Below are positions 1-12,155 of a DNA stretch of 64,000 nucleotides, in pieces (position 1 is the first letter of the stretch; each line of letters begins with the position of its first letter). Position numbers and translations under genes: made by a program. The notes beneath the pieces were generated by a model. That model searched no databases. It saw nothing but the letters and a program-made list of their open reading frames with translations, and was not told the origin of the DNA. The DNA is from Alnus glutinosa (taxonomy: Eukaryota > Streptophyta > Magnoliopsida > Fagales > Betulaceae), in assembly GCF_958979055.1 (NCBI RefSeq), contig NC_084899.1, positions 2,368,501 to 2,432,500 on the forward strand. Reading direction: 5' to 3'.

Positions 1-2839
1 GACTTTCTTCCTTTCTGGGGTTTGTATAGCCGTTTGATCAAACTAATTAAGGAAGATTTTTGGAAAGGATCTTTGAGGGAAAAAGATTAGTCGACAAATG
101 AATTTTCAACATGGTTATCATACTCGAGTGTTTTTTTTTTTAACAAATACGTATTTTTTGTGGAAATGATGTAAACTTGGCATGTTAAGTAATATGGATA
201 AATGCATTGTCACTTGGACAAATTGTATTTAAGAAAATTTCACCAACTCTATTGATTAAATTAATATTGGTTTTTAGAGCATTTGATTGTCATATGAATT
301 TTTAAAAATACTTTGTGAAATCACATGCTTCACTAATTCTATTACAAATGTATATGATAACCACATGCTCTAAAGATCGATGTAAGTTTAATAGACTGAG
401 TTAAAAAGAACTTCCACCGGTATAATTTGAAAGAAACAAAAAAATTGTTCTCATCTTATTCAATCTCTTAACGAGGAAACGATCAATGACTGATCTGTTT
501 GTTAATTTTTTTTTTTTTTTTGCGTGTTTAAAAAATTTTCTCATGTAATATAAATGTGATAACCATTTTTGTGATGTTGTTTGTTAATGTTTTTGTGTTG
601 AGAAGATAAAACAAAAGGCAAAAAGTAAAAGTTTTAAGAAATAGACATTTTTTTACAAACTGGATCGGAGGAATTGCCACATGTTTTTTTTTTTTACTTT
701 TAAAAAAAAAAAAATAAATAACATAGTCAAAGTTGGTGGAAATTTTATTACAAAATCACATGATTCTCACAAGTCAAGGAACATGTGACAATTTTATAGA
801 TTGAGTTGAAAGAAATTCCTCCGATCCACTTTTAAAGAAAACGCCAAGAAAATTACTTTATCATTTTAGATTTTTTTTTTTTTTTTTTTTTTTGTAAAAT
901 TATGTAAAATGAGGGCAATTCCATTAATATTTCTAAGGCAATTAGAAATATTTCATCCTCCTTCAGGGGAACAAATCATATAAAAACCGACATATAATGT
1001 GTTAATTTCATATAGGTTGAGACACGTACATCAAATTAAACATGTTAGAATATTCGAGTATTACTAATTATATATAGATCTCACGTTATTGATGCAAAAA
1101 TAATTAAGTAATTAAATTTTTTTGGTGGAAATAACACCAAATTAAACCTTGCATTAAATCTAAATTAACAGAGGACGACGAGCTATATAGCTCTTCATCC
1201 TCAAATCGAGCCAATCCTACTGAATCCCACACAATTATCTCCTAGCTAACTGATCTAACATGCGCTGGTATGATCGAACAAGCAATTAATAAACACAAAT
1301 CCAATGTTTTCTTTAACAAGAACACTAAGGCTATACGTTCAGTATACTAGAACTGGAACGATTATTTTCCAAACCAAAATTCGTTTGGTAAAATTTTCAG
1401 ATCAAAGAATTTTTGAAAAATAAATATTTAACTATTGTTGTGTTTGAGTTGTTTACGCCTAATTAACCATGTGGTCGTGGCTGACTGGCGTCACCGGACA
1501 ACGGTCACGTGGTTGGACGTGCTCAGCCACGGCTTCGTCGCTGGGTGACAACCCAACCATGGCCGTGGTTGGGATGTGTCCAAGCCAGCCACAGTTGAGC
1601 AGGGAGATAACTCCCATCACCAGCCACTTTTTTTTTGTTTTAGATTTTTAATTTTTTTGAGTTGAAGGCATATATAACTGCATTTTAATTTATTTTTTCA
1701 TTTATTTAGTCGACAGAAAATATTAATGGAGGTCTCGATTTACAAATATTCGAATCGTGGATGGTAAGAAAAATAAATATACAAGATTTTACGCAGAACA
1801 TCCACCTTTCGTGTTGGTCTGCAGCTATATAGCCTATATGTCCCAAATCCGATAGCCTTTGCTTTGGGCTTAGGTAACATCATTTTCGATAACTTCCTTA
1901 GATGTTTTTTCTGACAAATATCTTGATTCCTGACGTGATTTTGATTTTAAGAATTAATTTCCTTTTCCCTATTCCCGTCCGTCCACCGCCCAATTAATTA
2001 AACTAGCTAGAGGACAAGAGGTGCATGCAACATGCAACTGCAAGTCAAGATATTAAATGGGTGGTGTCCATGTCTCATGTTTTTTGAGATTCGATTGGGG
2101 TTGAAGGGTCTCGAGACAGTTATATTTATAAGTATTATTTAATTTGATGTTTTTACTGCTTTATGCAGTTTGACCCTTGTTGATACGATCAGGTCATTTA
2201 TTAATTGTTTTTATTGTTTATATATATTTATTACACTAATATTTTAGTTTTTAGTTTATTGTTGGGGATGCTAGAATGCTCACGTAGGTCTTCTCCTCTC
2301 TCTTTTATTCAGATTAAGAATACTAGAAAAGACACCCCCGCTCGTAACATTTTTCCCATTTCAATTAAAAAAGAGAAGCTTTAAAATATTTCTTAAGAGT
2401 CACGTACCTTACATGAAGGGGAAGTAAACAGTTCTCAGCTGTTGGTTGTATCAGAAAAAGAAAAAAAGAAAAAAGAAAAAAGAGGGCAAAGTCTAGATAC
2501 AAGCACCCACAACTGTTTACTTCCCTCTGCATGTAAAATACGTGAATGATAGTTATGCAAGTCAAAGATACCAGTATCCGGGATTACGTTTTTAGGTGAG
2601 GCTTAGTACTTTTTAAATGACAGATAAGGTTCGTATTGCTAATTATTAGGTGAGAATGGGCGTTATAAATGATTTGAGAGAGTTTCAATGAATCTGGCAG
2701 GGATATTATATATGTCTATCTATCTATCTAACACATTTAGGTTTGTAGGCTGACGTGATTTTCATTTTAACTATTTTAAACAAAAAAAAAAAAAAAATCA
2801 CTTAAACATGTTGCATTAATAAATAAAAAATAAAATGAT
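1..2839. other. AT-rich intergenic spacer
   Basis: No gene is recognisable. The stretch is AT-rich with many A and T homopolymers. Bases 1470-1630 are a GC-richer patch with a 60-codon open frame that resembles no family I know. The inverted motif at 2400-2535 (accepted as chance pairing of short words around an A/G-rich core) gives no clear element ends. The sequence is probably old, eroded transposon material. Confidence 0.6.
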
Positions 2840-3750
2840 TATTTTATTCTTTTGTTTGGTAATGGTCTATTTCTTGAAATAGTTATTTTCTTTGAAATAA
2901 CTATTCGATTTCTTACGAATCGGAATACCGATTCCTCTAAAAAATGAGAGGAATAACTACTCCATTAGAAATAAACTACAGTTTTTATTTTTTATTTTTT
3001 TAAAAAAACCACTCTTATTTTTATTTTCTTTCATTTTTTTTTTAAAAAAAAAAGGAAGAAAAAAAAGAAATTAATCCAACCCCCTACACTGTAGCTGGCT
3101 GACCACCCCAATATAGGGCGGCAGGGGTGGTCGCAACGCCTCGTGGTGGATTCCTAAAACGTTTCGGAAGTGGTGCAACCACCCTCAGAGCAATTGGGGG
3201 TGGAATAGGCCATCCTCGATTCTCATCTGGGGTGGCCGGCCACCAGGGGCGGAGCTAGGATTCAAGATTTGGGGGGGCCAAATTGAAAAAAAAAAATTGG
3301 GAGGCCAAAACTATAATAATAATAAAATTTAAGAGTAAAATTATTATTATTTTTTTTTGGGGGGGGGGAGGGGGGGAGGGTGGGGGGCAGGCCCCCCAAG
3401 GCCGGCAGGCCCCCCAAGGCCAGGGGTAGCTCTGCCCCTGCCGGCCACCCTTGGAGGCCACTTCGGGGGTGATTGCAGACACCCTTGGCTCTTTGGGGTG
3501 GTCGGCGACTCACCATTTTTCATTTTTTTTTTTTTACAATTTAAGTTTTTTTTTTTAAAAAAAAGATAAACTAAAAAAAATTATATTGTGAATTTTTTTA
3601 GTAATTTTGATTGAATTCCAATTAAAGTGTATATGTTGTTATCTAACTAAAGATTAGGAATAATTGTTCAATTCCACTCTCTTTTATTCCTGAAAATAAT
3701 TAATTTTTTTTTTCTGATGAAATATTCATTTTGCAAATCAAACGATGATT
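2840..3750. mobile_element. Possible non-autonomous DNA transposon hosting a nested MITE
   Basis: The outer parts of this segment resemble each other in inverted orientation: both begin near TTTGTTTGRT-type words and carry TATTTC, TTATTTTC and GGAATAA blocks on opposite strands. The centre is a GC-rich core rich in GGGGTGG/CCACCCC words. A separate hAT-type MITE sits inside it at 3244-3440. A 9-bp flank comparison (ATTATTTTA against ATTAAATAA) matches at only 6 positions, so the ends are uncertain. Confidence 0.35.
3244..3440. mobile_element. hAT-type MITE with perfect 8-bp target duplication
   Basis: The 197-bp element starts CAGGGGCGGAGCTAG and ends CTAGCTCTGCCCCTG-like (GTAGCTCTGCCCCTG), so its termini are near-perfect inverted repeats. 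The 8 bases CCGGCCAC lie directly before it (3236-3243) and directly after it (3441-3448). Eight-base duplications with CAGGG-type ends are the mark of the hAT superfamily. It has no coding capacity; the interior is a poly-T/poly-G tract. Relatives lie at 24458-24577 and 30324-30507. Confidence 0.88.
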
Positions 3751-6698
3751 AAATAATAGTATATATTACTCTTGCTTTTGGGGTTAACAATGTTTGATAG
3801 ATCTTTTCATTTTTATCCATCTGGGCCATGTCTTAGGTAATCCAATTATTCTTTAATAAACAGCGCAAAATCAACTTCTTTCACATTAAAGAAATTTTAT
3901 ATTTAGCAGACCTCACATTGATTCCATTCCATTTACATAACATAACAGTAATTAATGCTAGTCATATATACCTTCATTTTACTCTCAACCTCTTAGTACT
4001 CCACGACATGGCAATGCGACACCAGCCAAATCAATTTGCACACTCTATCTTGGCTGACGTCACCTCCGACCACGATGTCGGGGTGGTCGCGACCTACTAG
4101 TTAGAATGTTGGGGATTAGGACTGTATTCAAGTTAAGTGTTGAATGCTTAAGTTTGATTCATTTAATTTTATTTCGAACACAGGTTGAGTTCGAGCTTAT
4201 CACTTATCAAGCCTAAATAGTTTAAGTTTGGCTTATTGAATTTTATTTTGAATATGAGTCGAGTCCGATCTTATCACAAGCTGTTCAATTAATTTACACC
4301 TATCAAGCCTAAATAGTTTAAGTTTGGCTTATTGAATTTTATTTTGAATATGAGTCGAGTCCGATCTTATCACAAGCTGTTCAATTAATTTATTTATTTT
4401 TTTATATAAAATAAATAACATGATTGTTTATCTTTTCGTAAATCCATATTATTAACTAATTATTGTTAAAAGAAATTAACTTGAATATTCTTATAAAATC
4501 TAATCCCGAGTTTATATATGTGTATGTAAATTTACTATGCACAAACACAAACATGCGTGTGCACGCACACATATATCCGCACATACTTACAATCGTAAAC
4601 ACGTATACTCATGCACACAGAAATTTATAAAACTAAACTCAAAACAATAATAATTCAAATTATATATATATATTATATTATGAAAATAATTCTCTTTTAC
4701 TTCAGATTTGTTTATTTCAAAACCAAAATAATACTATTTTTTTTTAAATAAAATAAAATAAAATTATACGAATTTACAGCTAAGTCAAAAGTATACAAAT
4801 ATATCTGTTCAGGAACGACTGATTTATAACAGCTGTAACATGACCCCTAAACGATACAGTAATTTCTGAAAGAAATGCAAGAAAAAGCATATATAGGTAC
4901 ACCACCTAGTACTACAAGATTTCACGAAATACTAATGAAATTAAAATATACTGGCCAGGAAAAAAAATAAAAATAATAATAATAATAATAATAAAAGGAA
5001 TAATGAAACGATAAAAAGTAAAGGAGGTCACTGGGTAAAAAACAAGCAAATTAATTTGGTAAATTTTGTGAAGTGACTAAGTGGAGGCAGTTGTCATAAT
5101 TCATGAAGGACTTTTTCAAATCGTATAGGCTAAGGTGGGGGGTTAAAGTGATTGAAAAAGAAGCATGCACGGGAAAGAATAAAACGACCTCCCAAGTCAT
5201 GGTAACCCAATATTCTAGTCCGTAATCATCGCCACAAAATTCTCCATATCTCTGGATCAAATTGTAGAGGTGACCATAGTGGAAACCCTCCGGTGATGTT
5301 ATAATCACAGCTTTGGAAGTACCAATTTTCTATTGGGGCTGTCAACGTTACCGGGATTTATAAGATCTAGCCTCTAGCCCACCTGTTGTGGTGAAAGTGA
5401 AAGATCAAAGCCGATAATGCGAATTAAATAGATAATATATATATATAAGTGAAAGTGAAAGTGAAAGAGGGTTTGTTAATTTATATATATATATATATAT
5501 ATGATCGAAGTTTCTGGTAGTTCAACATCCCGGCCGGCGGCCAAATCCGAGGATGATTTCATAATATGGCCGGCAACCTTTTAAGTATTATTATTCAAAG
5601 GTTGTCGAGCTAGCTTTCTTCAACAGGCCAGGAGTTAAATAAATGGCGTTTCGATCGATGATCGATCATGCATGATATATATCCGCAGAATCTATCAATA
5701 AACAATTCAAAGCTTAATTCGGGCAATTATTTACGAAAATATTTAATTGTTTTCAAGCACTTGCCTGTACTTTGAAACATTAATATATAAAAATGAAAAA
5801 GACTACGACAATTTTATAATATCTTAGCTAGACACCTAACAGCACTGATCTGGGATTCTGGGTTGTCTCAGTCTACTTGAATTTTTAATCTAATCTTTGA
5901 ATCATCACTTTGTATCATGGCCCATGGGGGAGTTTGAGTTACAACCCTGTTTATAATATTTGTAGCAGATATTTTGCTTCAGTCATCCACGTCCTTTTTT
6001 AATTTTTTTTTAATATATTTTTAAGAGAGATCATGGAAATTAATTTTCTTAAATTTTAATTTTAATGAGGTGATCGAGAAACATATTTAAATATTTCGAG
6101 AGTAGAACAATTAATGAATTATTATTATTATTTTATATAGATAATTAATGAAAATTTGATTTTCATGCTCCGCGGATAACGCCAGGGAACACATTTTCTT
6201 TCATGGTGTCGAATCCAATGGTCAATTTCCTCTCAATTGCCATTTTGATTTTTGGAATGTAGTTCTAGCTAGCTGATTGATCAACCATTCTTTTCACACA
6301 AATAGATCCAAAAAAAACCAAGTATAGATTGAGCATCCATCGATCGGAAAGTTGAGATCATGATGATCGATTGATCTCGATCAAGAAACAAAGTGTCGGC
6401 ATTAAGTTTTTAATCTAGAAATTAGACAAAATTTGTTTGGAAAATCAATGGAATAACATAGTGATGAACTGATGATGCATGGATGGAAACAACATAATTA
6501 AGAACAGGGAGATAAATTTCGTGTTAAATAGAGATGGGATTTTAAGTTGAATCAAAATTTTCCGGCCAACAATAAAGATTGATGGGTCTATATTTATTTA
6601 TTTTCAAGTGTTTTATAAAAAAGAAAAGAAAAAAAAAATTAAGCCTAAACTCTTAAAACAACTAAAGAATAAATGCTGTAAAAAAATACAACACCTAA
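3751..6698. other. Intergenic spacer with simple repeats
   Basis: No supported gene. It contains a short tandem duplication (4205-4393, listed separately), a TAA microsatellite near 4974-4993, GTGAAA repeats near 5450-5465 and a TA run near 5480-5501. Short open frames at 3918-4100 and 5051-5308 (minus) have no recognisable family resemblance and are regarded as chance. Confidence 0.6.
4205..4393 (+). repeat. Tandem duplication, two 96-bp units
   Basis: The unit beginning TATCAAGCCTAAATAG at 4205 is repeated from 4301 and is almost identical until about 4392 (AAGCTGTTCAATTAATTTA in both). This is a recent local duplication in spacer DNA. It contains no gene. Confidence 0.9.
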
Positions 6699-7511
6699 GC
6701 CAAATCGTAAATTTAACTAAATATTAATAACTTTACTAATTAATAAACCTAAATAAAATTAAGAGATCCAACATAGGATAGGAGGTGAAACGGGAAATGG
6801 CAAATCAAATAAAAAGAAATCCTCTTCAAATGATAGGAATTGAATTTCCAACGGTAGAGTAGCAATGATCCGACGGAACAACTACATCACGGTGATAGGC
6901 AAAAACATCAAGATTGCATTGCCAATTCACCAGGTTTAGAATTGATAATTTTTTATGCGATTTATGAATTCGATATTAATTCAATTTCAAATTAGTGTGT
7001 TAGAGTTAATGAGTTTGACTCGTTTAATTAATTAAATAGATGGAGTTATGATTGACCTATTTAAATAATTTGGTGGACGGAAAATGGATTCAGAGAATGA
7101 TTCGTAATTATAGTTTACAATAAGGATCTTCTATTAAATTTTTATACCACAAATAATGATTCGTAATTTAGATCAACCCCGAAACCAGTGGTACAATTAT
7201 CCTATAAAAAAAATTACAAAAATTATGCCAAATCGTAAATTTAACTAAATACTAATAACTTTATTAATTAATAAACCTAAATAAAATTAAAAGATCCAAC
7301 ATAGGATATATATATATATAATATATGAGGTGAAACAGGAAATGGCTAATCAAATAAAAAGAATTCGTCTTCAAATGATAGGAATTGAATTTCTAACGGT
7401 AGAGAAGCAATGATGCGACTGAACAACTAAATCATGGTGATAGGCAATAAGATCAAGATTGCATTTCCAATTTATCTTGTTTGGAATTGATTATTTTTTA
7501 CATGACTTACG
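6699..7511 (+). repeat. Direct duplication of about 270 bp, period about 528 bp
   Basis: Bases 6699-6970 (GCCAAATCGTAAATTTAAC onward) recur at 7227-7511 with scattered substitutions and a TA-microsatellite expansion near 7308-7321 in the second copy. The intervening 6971-7226 is single copy. No coding content is evident in either copy. The divergence, clearly visible by eye, indicates an older event than the 4.2-kb tandem repeat. Confidence 0.85.
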
Positions 7512-8205
7512 AACTTAAAATTAATATATTGACTCGTTTGATTAGGTTATGATTAACCTATATAATTTTATGCCCATATCTTAATACGACCTGAACCTGA
7601 TATACAGCATAAGAGCTGACAATTTCTATCACGGTCCGCAAACTGAACATGAACCCAACATCGAATTAAAAAGTTATAATTAAATAGTTAGATACATTTA
7701 ATTAAAATAGACCTGTATAATTTTGTACTCAATCATTTTAACGCTACCAAAATCCTAGGTGGGGAACACGAATTGTCTCTTATTGAATAAATTTAGAGTA
7801 GACATCTCTTTACCTCTCCACCATGGGAGATCTATCTTGGAGGCTTGGTGAATGAGGATAAGGGTGGTCGTAAAAAACGTGTAATGTATTGATGTCTTTG
7901 AACCCACGTGCCATTGAGTGTCATGATCCAGATCTTGGTGACATCTGACATGGCATGCTTGTGGTTGGGGGAAAAAAAGAAGGATCTTATCCTATTTTTG
8001 CAATAGCCCCATATATGAATGGACAATGTCACAATGGGTAGTCCAATTCAAAAGAAACTATATGAGCAATAATGGCCTCAGCCTCACATCATAGAATTTC
8101 TAAATCAGGAAGGTTAAAAATCGTACTTCCATTTTATTGGCTTATAATCGTGTTTATTTGCCCTTAAATCAATTTTTATTAGAAAAATTAATGATATAAA
8201 ATTAA
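7512..8205. other. Intergenic spacer
   Basis: I see no gene or clear mobile element here. The 66-codon minus-strand frame at 7832-8032 has no recognisable features. The final nine bases (8197-8205, TAAAATTAA) are the left target duplication of the next element. Confidence 0.5.
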
Positions 8206-8642
8206 GGATAAACTTCACTTAATTCTCTTGAACTTCTATCATTTTTGCAATTACCTCCTTAAAGTTAAAAAACTTTCAATTTAATGCATTGAATTTAAAA
8301 AAAATTTGCAATCTAACCACTCCGTATGATTTTCTGTTAAATTTTAACATAAGGGTGGGAAATTCACAAAGTACTCATTTTTATTTTTATATTTTTTTTA
8401 AAAAATTGTAATTTTGTAAAGTTTACAAGGATATAATGGTTATTTTACCCTTTGACTGTCTGATTAAACCCCAAACACTAATGGGAGGGGTGAAATTGCA
8501 AAAAAAAAAATGAAAGTTTGATAAATTAAATTGAAAGTTCTTAAGCTCTTTTTTTTTTAGTGCCCGTGGGGGGGGGGGGGGGGGGGGGGGTTGGAGATTT
8601 CAAAAATGGTGAAAGTTTAGGAGGGTTAAGTGAATTTTTCAC
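8206..8642. mobile_element. Mutator-type MITE with perfect 9-bp target duplication
   Basis: The 437-bp element has long inverted ends: the left end reads GGATAAACTTCACTTAATTC, and the right end, read on the minus strand, GTGAAAAATTCACTTAACCC. It is bounded by TAAAATTAA on both sides (8197-8205 and 8643-8651). A 9-bp duplication with long terminal repeats is the mark of Mutator-like elements. It carries a run of 23 G at 8568-8590. Two relatives lie at 32882-33340 and 37807-38221. Confidence 0.88.
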
Positions 8643-8725
8643 TAAAATTAATAATAAAAAGAAAAGAAAATTAATCGCCTCATGTTAAGCTAAAGTGGGA
8701 AGTTTAGGAGGATTAAGAGTTGTGT

Positions 8726-8856
8726 TATTTGTCATACCCAATCTTAATGGGTTGACGTGACAACGCCCATTTTTCCTACCACGTCAGTCATTGTTTAAAA
8801 TAAAAATAAATATTAGTATTGCTACATTAACCTAGTGAGATGAGGCATGACAAATA
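8726..8856. mobile_element. Small MITE-like inverted-repeat element
   Basis: Terminal inverted repeats of 13 bp with one mismatch (TATTTGTCATACC at the left; TATTTGTCATGCC on the minus strand at the right) bound a 131-bp non-coding segment. I could not identify a target-site duplication, so superfamily is unassigned. Confidence 0.5.
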
Positions 8857-9209
8857 GAATTTAACTACAATTAATTGGCCTGGTTGGACTAATTACACAT
8901 TTTAGATACATATAATTGTTTAATACATGTGCCATATATGTTTGTTCAATTGTGATAAAATATTAAATAAAAGAAAACAAAACTACACTTACCTCCCCTA
9001 GCAATCATTCAAATTACAATATCTTCCAAACTACAAAAAGTTGCAATTGACCCCCAAACCACCTAGCCCTTCTATTATGAATCTCTATTAAATCCTACGA
9101 AAAATGGTCAGAAGTGATACAATTGACTTAAAATGTCCATTATATCTCATATCATATGTGTGAAAATACAATTATGCCCTTAAATTTTTTCAAAAATATC
9201 ACAAAACTT

Positions 9210-9960
9210 CGGTGAAAGTGGTAGCTGCATCACTTTGCGGGAAAAGGGTACGTCCGTCCCCGGACGAGGCCATCCACAGTAGAAGAGTGGTTATCGTTCA
9301 TTGTCTTTATCATATTGTCCACTTTAGCCTGCAAGTTATCAATGCGCGCGTCCGTATGGCTGGCTACCTTGGCTACTCAACTCGATTTTGTTTCGATTCA
9401 TGGTCAAGCGATTTTTCTTGGTTCTTCTCGTTCCAATTTGGTACACCAATTCGACGTGTTAATGTTCCCACAGACGACACCAACTACTAATGCATATGGT
9501 CATACTCAAGCCGAGCCGAGCTCGAACCTGTTCACAAGCAGTTCCAAATTGAGAACACTTGTAGAGGAATTAGTTGCGCGCGTAAGATCAAGGACTTGTT
9601 GGGTGCGTCAGTGGGGGATGCCTCCGATGCTTACGTCACTAATAACTTTGGGGAAGGCAAAAGAGAATTGGAACAAAACTAATTAGGGTGAGATGGAAGT
9701 AAGAATGAGTGTGTACCTCGCAAGGATTGGTTTTCCTTTGCTCCTCAGCTCCTGAGTTCCTTTCCTCTTGCATGGCCTCTGCCAAATGTCGTCCCGCATA
9801 TGGGCAACACCTTGATTGTGACTGGTGTTTAGTTATAGTCTCTGGTGGGGCACGTCCGTTGTGAGGGGTCGGCGGGCTTTCCTTGGGCCTTCCCAAGTTG
9901 ATGGGCCTGACAAGGTTGGTACTGGGTATACATCATTTTACAGTTGCTAAGTGGCTAAGT
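9210..9960 (-). mobile_element. Degenerate Ty3/gypsy LTR-retrotransposon fragment (LTR plus primer-binding region)
   Basis: Read on the minus strand, 9617-9637 gives CGTAAGCATCGGAGGCATC, a motif common near the end of plant Ty3/gypsy LTRs. Further along, 9464-9484 gives GTTGGTGTCGTCTGTGGGAAC, close to the TGGCGCCGTCTGTGGGAA primer-binding-site context of these elements. The order LTR, primer site, internal leader (9463 down to about 9210) is therefore preserved. No gag or pol domain remains, and the boundaries are approximate. Open frames on both strands here are by-products of the element. Confidence 0.6.
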
Positions 9961-11991
9961 GTTGGGTTCGTGATCTACTAGGATTGGGATTGGGATTGGG
10001 ATTGGGACCCATATGCAACCCACGAGTTTGGCGCGCATGAAAATCAAACAAAAGATAAGATTGTTTTTAATCAACTTTAATTTGTAAATGGATATAATAA
10101 TAGTTAGAGAGAGGATTAAACAAATCCATGTGAGCCATAAATGTCTTTCTGAGTGTTTGGATCTTTTAAAGTTGCCTGGCCTTTGCCTTTTGGTCTAATA
10201 AGCAATTGCTGAAAAAACAAATATACACTTTTTGCTTTCAGATATGTTTGGTTACAGACCGGATTTGATTCCGTCTAAGCTGCTTTTTAGGTTTAGGTTC
10301 GACCACAACAAATAATTATTATCGAACTATTGAGAAGACGACGAAAAAATGTCATTCCGAGTGGGCCGACCTAATTTCGGGCTCGTTGATTATATGTTTT
10401 TGTCAGATTGCCGCCTAACAGTTTGACAATTGGGACCATGCCGCACTTCACAACGGGCTGGCCCAATATCACATCAACTTTAAGTATATATGTGAAGTTG
10501 CTGATAAGACTAGGACGGACAAGGATCAAATGGAGACGATTCTCATTTCTCTCCTGTTAGTGAGAATGTTAGTGGATTTTTAGGGGTAGAATTGTCTTTT
10601 CATATTCTATGAAAATGTGAAACGGAGAGGATCCAAATGCAACTAGGACTCGTTTGGTTCCGAAGAAAAAAAAAGTACACATAACTTCTTCAAACTATCA
10701 TTTTATTGTTAATGTTCTTCCAAATTATCAATTGCATCAATCTCTTTCCTAAACTACTGAAAAATGTCAATGTCTCCTTAATGACAAAAATACACTTCGT
10801 AAAATTATTATTATTTTTAAAAAAAAAAACTAAAAAAACTATTTTAAAAAATCTAAAATAACAAAAAGTTATACAAAAAAAGAAAGAAAGAGGTTTTTCT
10901 TTTTTCTTTGGGTTCAATACCTTACACCTCCTTGTGGTTTAAAATCTTTATTTTTTGTCCTCTCAGTTTTTATTTTTTTCATGTGGTACCTATACCATGA
11001 AAAAAGGAGATGGTACCTCCGTCCAAAACTAACGAATTTCTACGCCAGCGATAAGTAGCATCATTAAAATTATGACACGTGACTGTAATATATATATATA
11101 TTTATTTATTTTGAGGCTTTTTTTTAAATAAATAAAAAATGTAGGGTTGGCTCAGCCACCCCTTTAGGCCACATGGGGGTGGCCTAAACCACCCACATTT
11201 GGCTCGAGCCACCCCCATTTGGCTTGGGGGCGGCCCTAATGGCCAAAGTGAAGAAAAAAAAAAAAAAATTTGTTTGACCCTTGGGGGTGGTTTGCTCTTT
11301 ACAATTGCTATTAGTATATACACCATTGATTCGAGTTATGGGATAGACAATTTATATGCTATTTTAAAATGATTTCGTAATGGAATTGTCAAAAGAAAAA
11401 AAGTGGGTCAATATAAATAGAGTGAGCTGCTAGCCTGCCATAAATGTCATATTTGAAGCGTAATAAAATGTTACAATTTTAAAGGTCAAGAGTTTAATTA
11501 AACCAATATCCAATAATATTATTTTTTATTTTTTTATCAAGTCCTTAACATGGTAGGAGGGAAACTCTATACTTCCCTCTCCTTCCTCTCCCTTGTATCC
11601 TTCTCTCATCCCCTTTCCTCCATCTGCTACTGCCTATGTTGAGACCTTTATCTTGTTGAGCTTGCTCTAGCCCTATCCACCTCCTCTAAGGTATTTTATT
11701 TGTTTCCTTTACCATCAACACAGCTCTCACCAGCCATCTCCTTCATCCACTGTGTTTACTGAAAATATGGCTTGTTTATTGGGTCGAAATTTTTGAATCT
11801 AGATCTGCACTTCTCCGCCATATTTTTGCATGACAGGCGCCTCTCCATCGAATTTGCCGTCGTCTTCGGCCTCCGTCAACACCAGTAGTGATCTCTTTGG
11901 ACGTCCACACACTGGAGCGTGACATGCATGCGCTAGAGAGTAAATCTCACTCGCCAGTGAGTGGCGGCCACATTCTTCTTTCCAGCCTTCA
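9961..11991. other. Intergenic spacer with eroded repeats
   Basis: No supported gene. Notable items are a short GGGATT tandem (9978-10006), a TA run near 11090-11100, and a GC-rich patch at 11140-11300 rich in GGGTGGC/GCCACCC words that resembles the core of the 3.1-3.5 kb element and is probably a related relic. Text near 10680-10960 resembles ends of the Mutator-type MITE family but lacks a matching partner end. Confidence 0.5.
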
Positions 11992-11999
11992 CTTGTGGC

Positions 12000-12155
12000 C
12001 TAGGTACGGAGTCAGAAGTTCTTATGGGTAAGGGCCAGGGGCCAAAAAAATAGACTAATTTTTTTTTTTTACCTAATTTTTTTTTCTTTTTTGGAATTGA
12101 GGGGGGCCATGGCCCCTACCGGCCCCCCCCCCCCCCCCCTCTAGTTCCATCCCTA
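12000..12155. mobile_element. Possible diverged hAT-type MITE
   Basis: The ends (AGGTACGGAGTCAGAAGTT and TAGTTCCATCCCTA) look like eroded versions of the CAGGGGCGGAGCTAGGATT and AGCTCTGCCCCTG ends of the 3244-3440 element, and the interior has the same poly-T and poly-C (18 C at about 12123-12139) composition. Flanking bases CTTGT are shared, but the full 8-bp duplication is not preserved. Confidence 0.4.

Noticed and set aside
9978..10006. GGGATT tandem resembling a telomere repeat
   Set aside because: Plant telomeres are TTTAGGG; this is only four or five units of a different hexamer.
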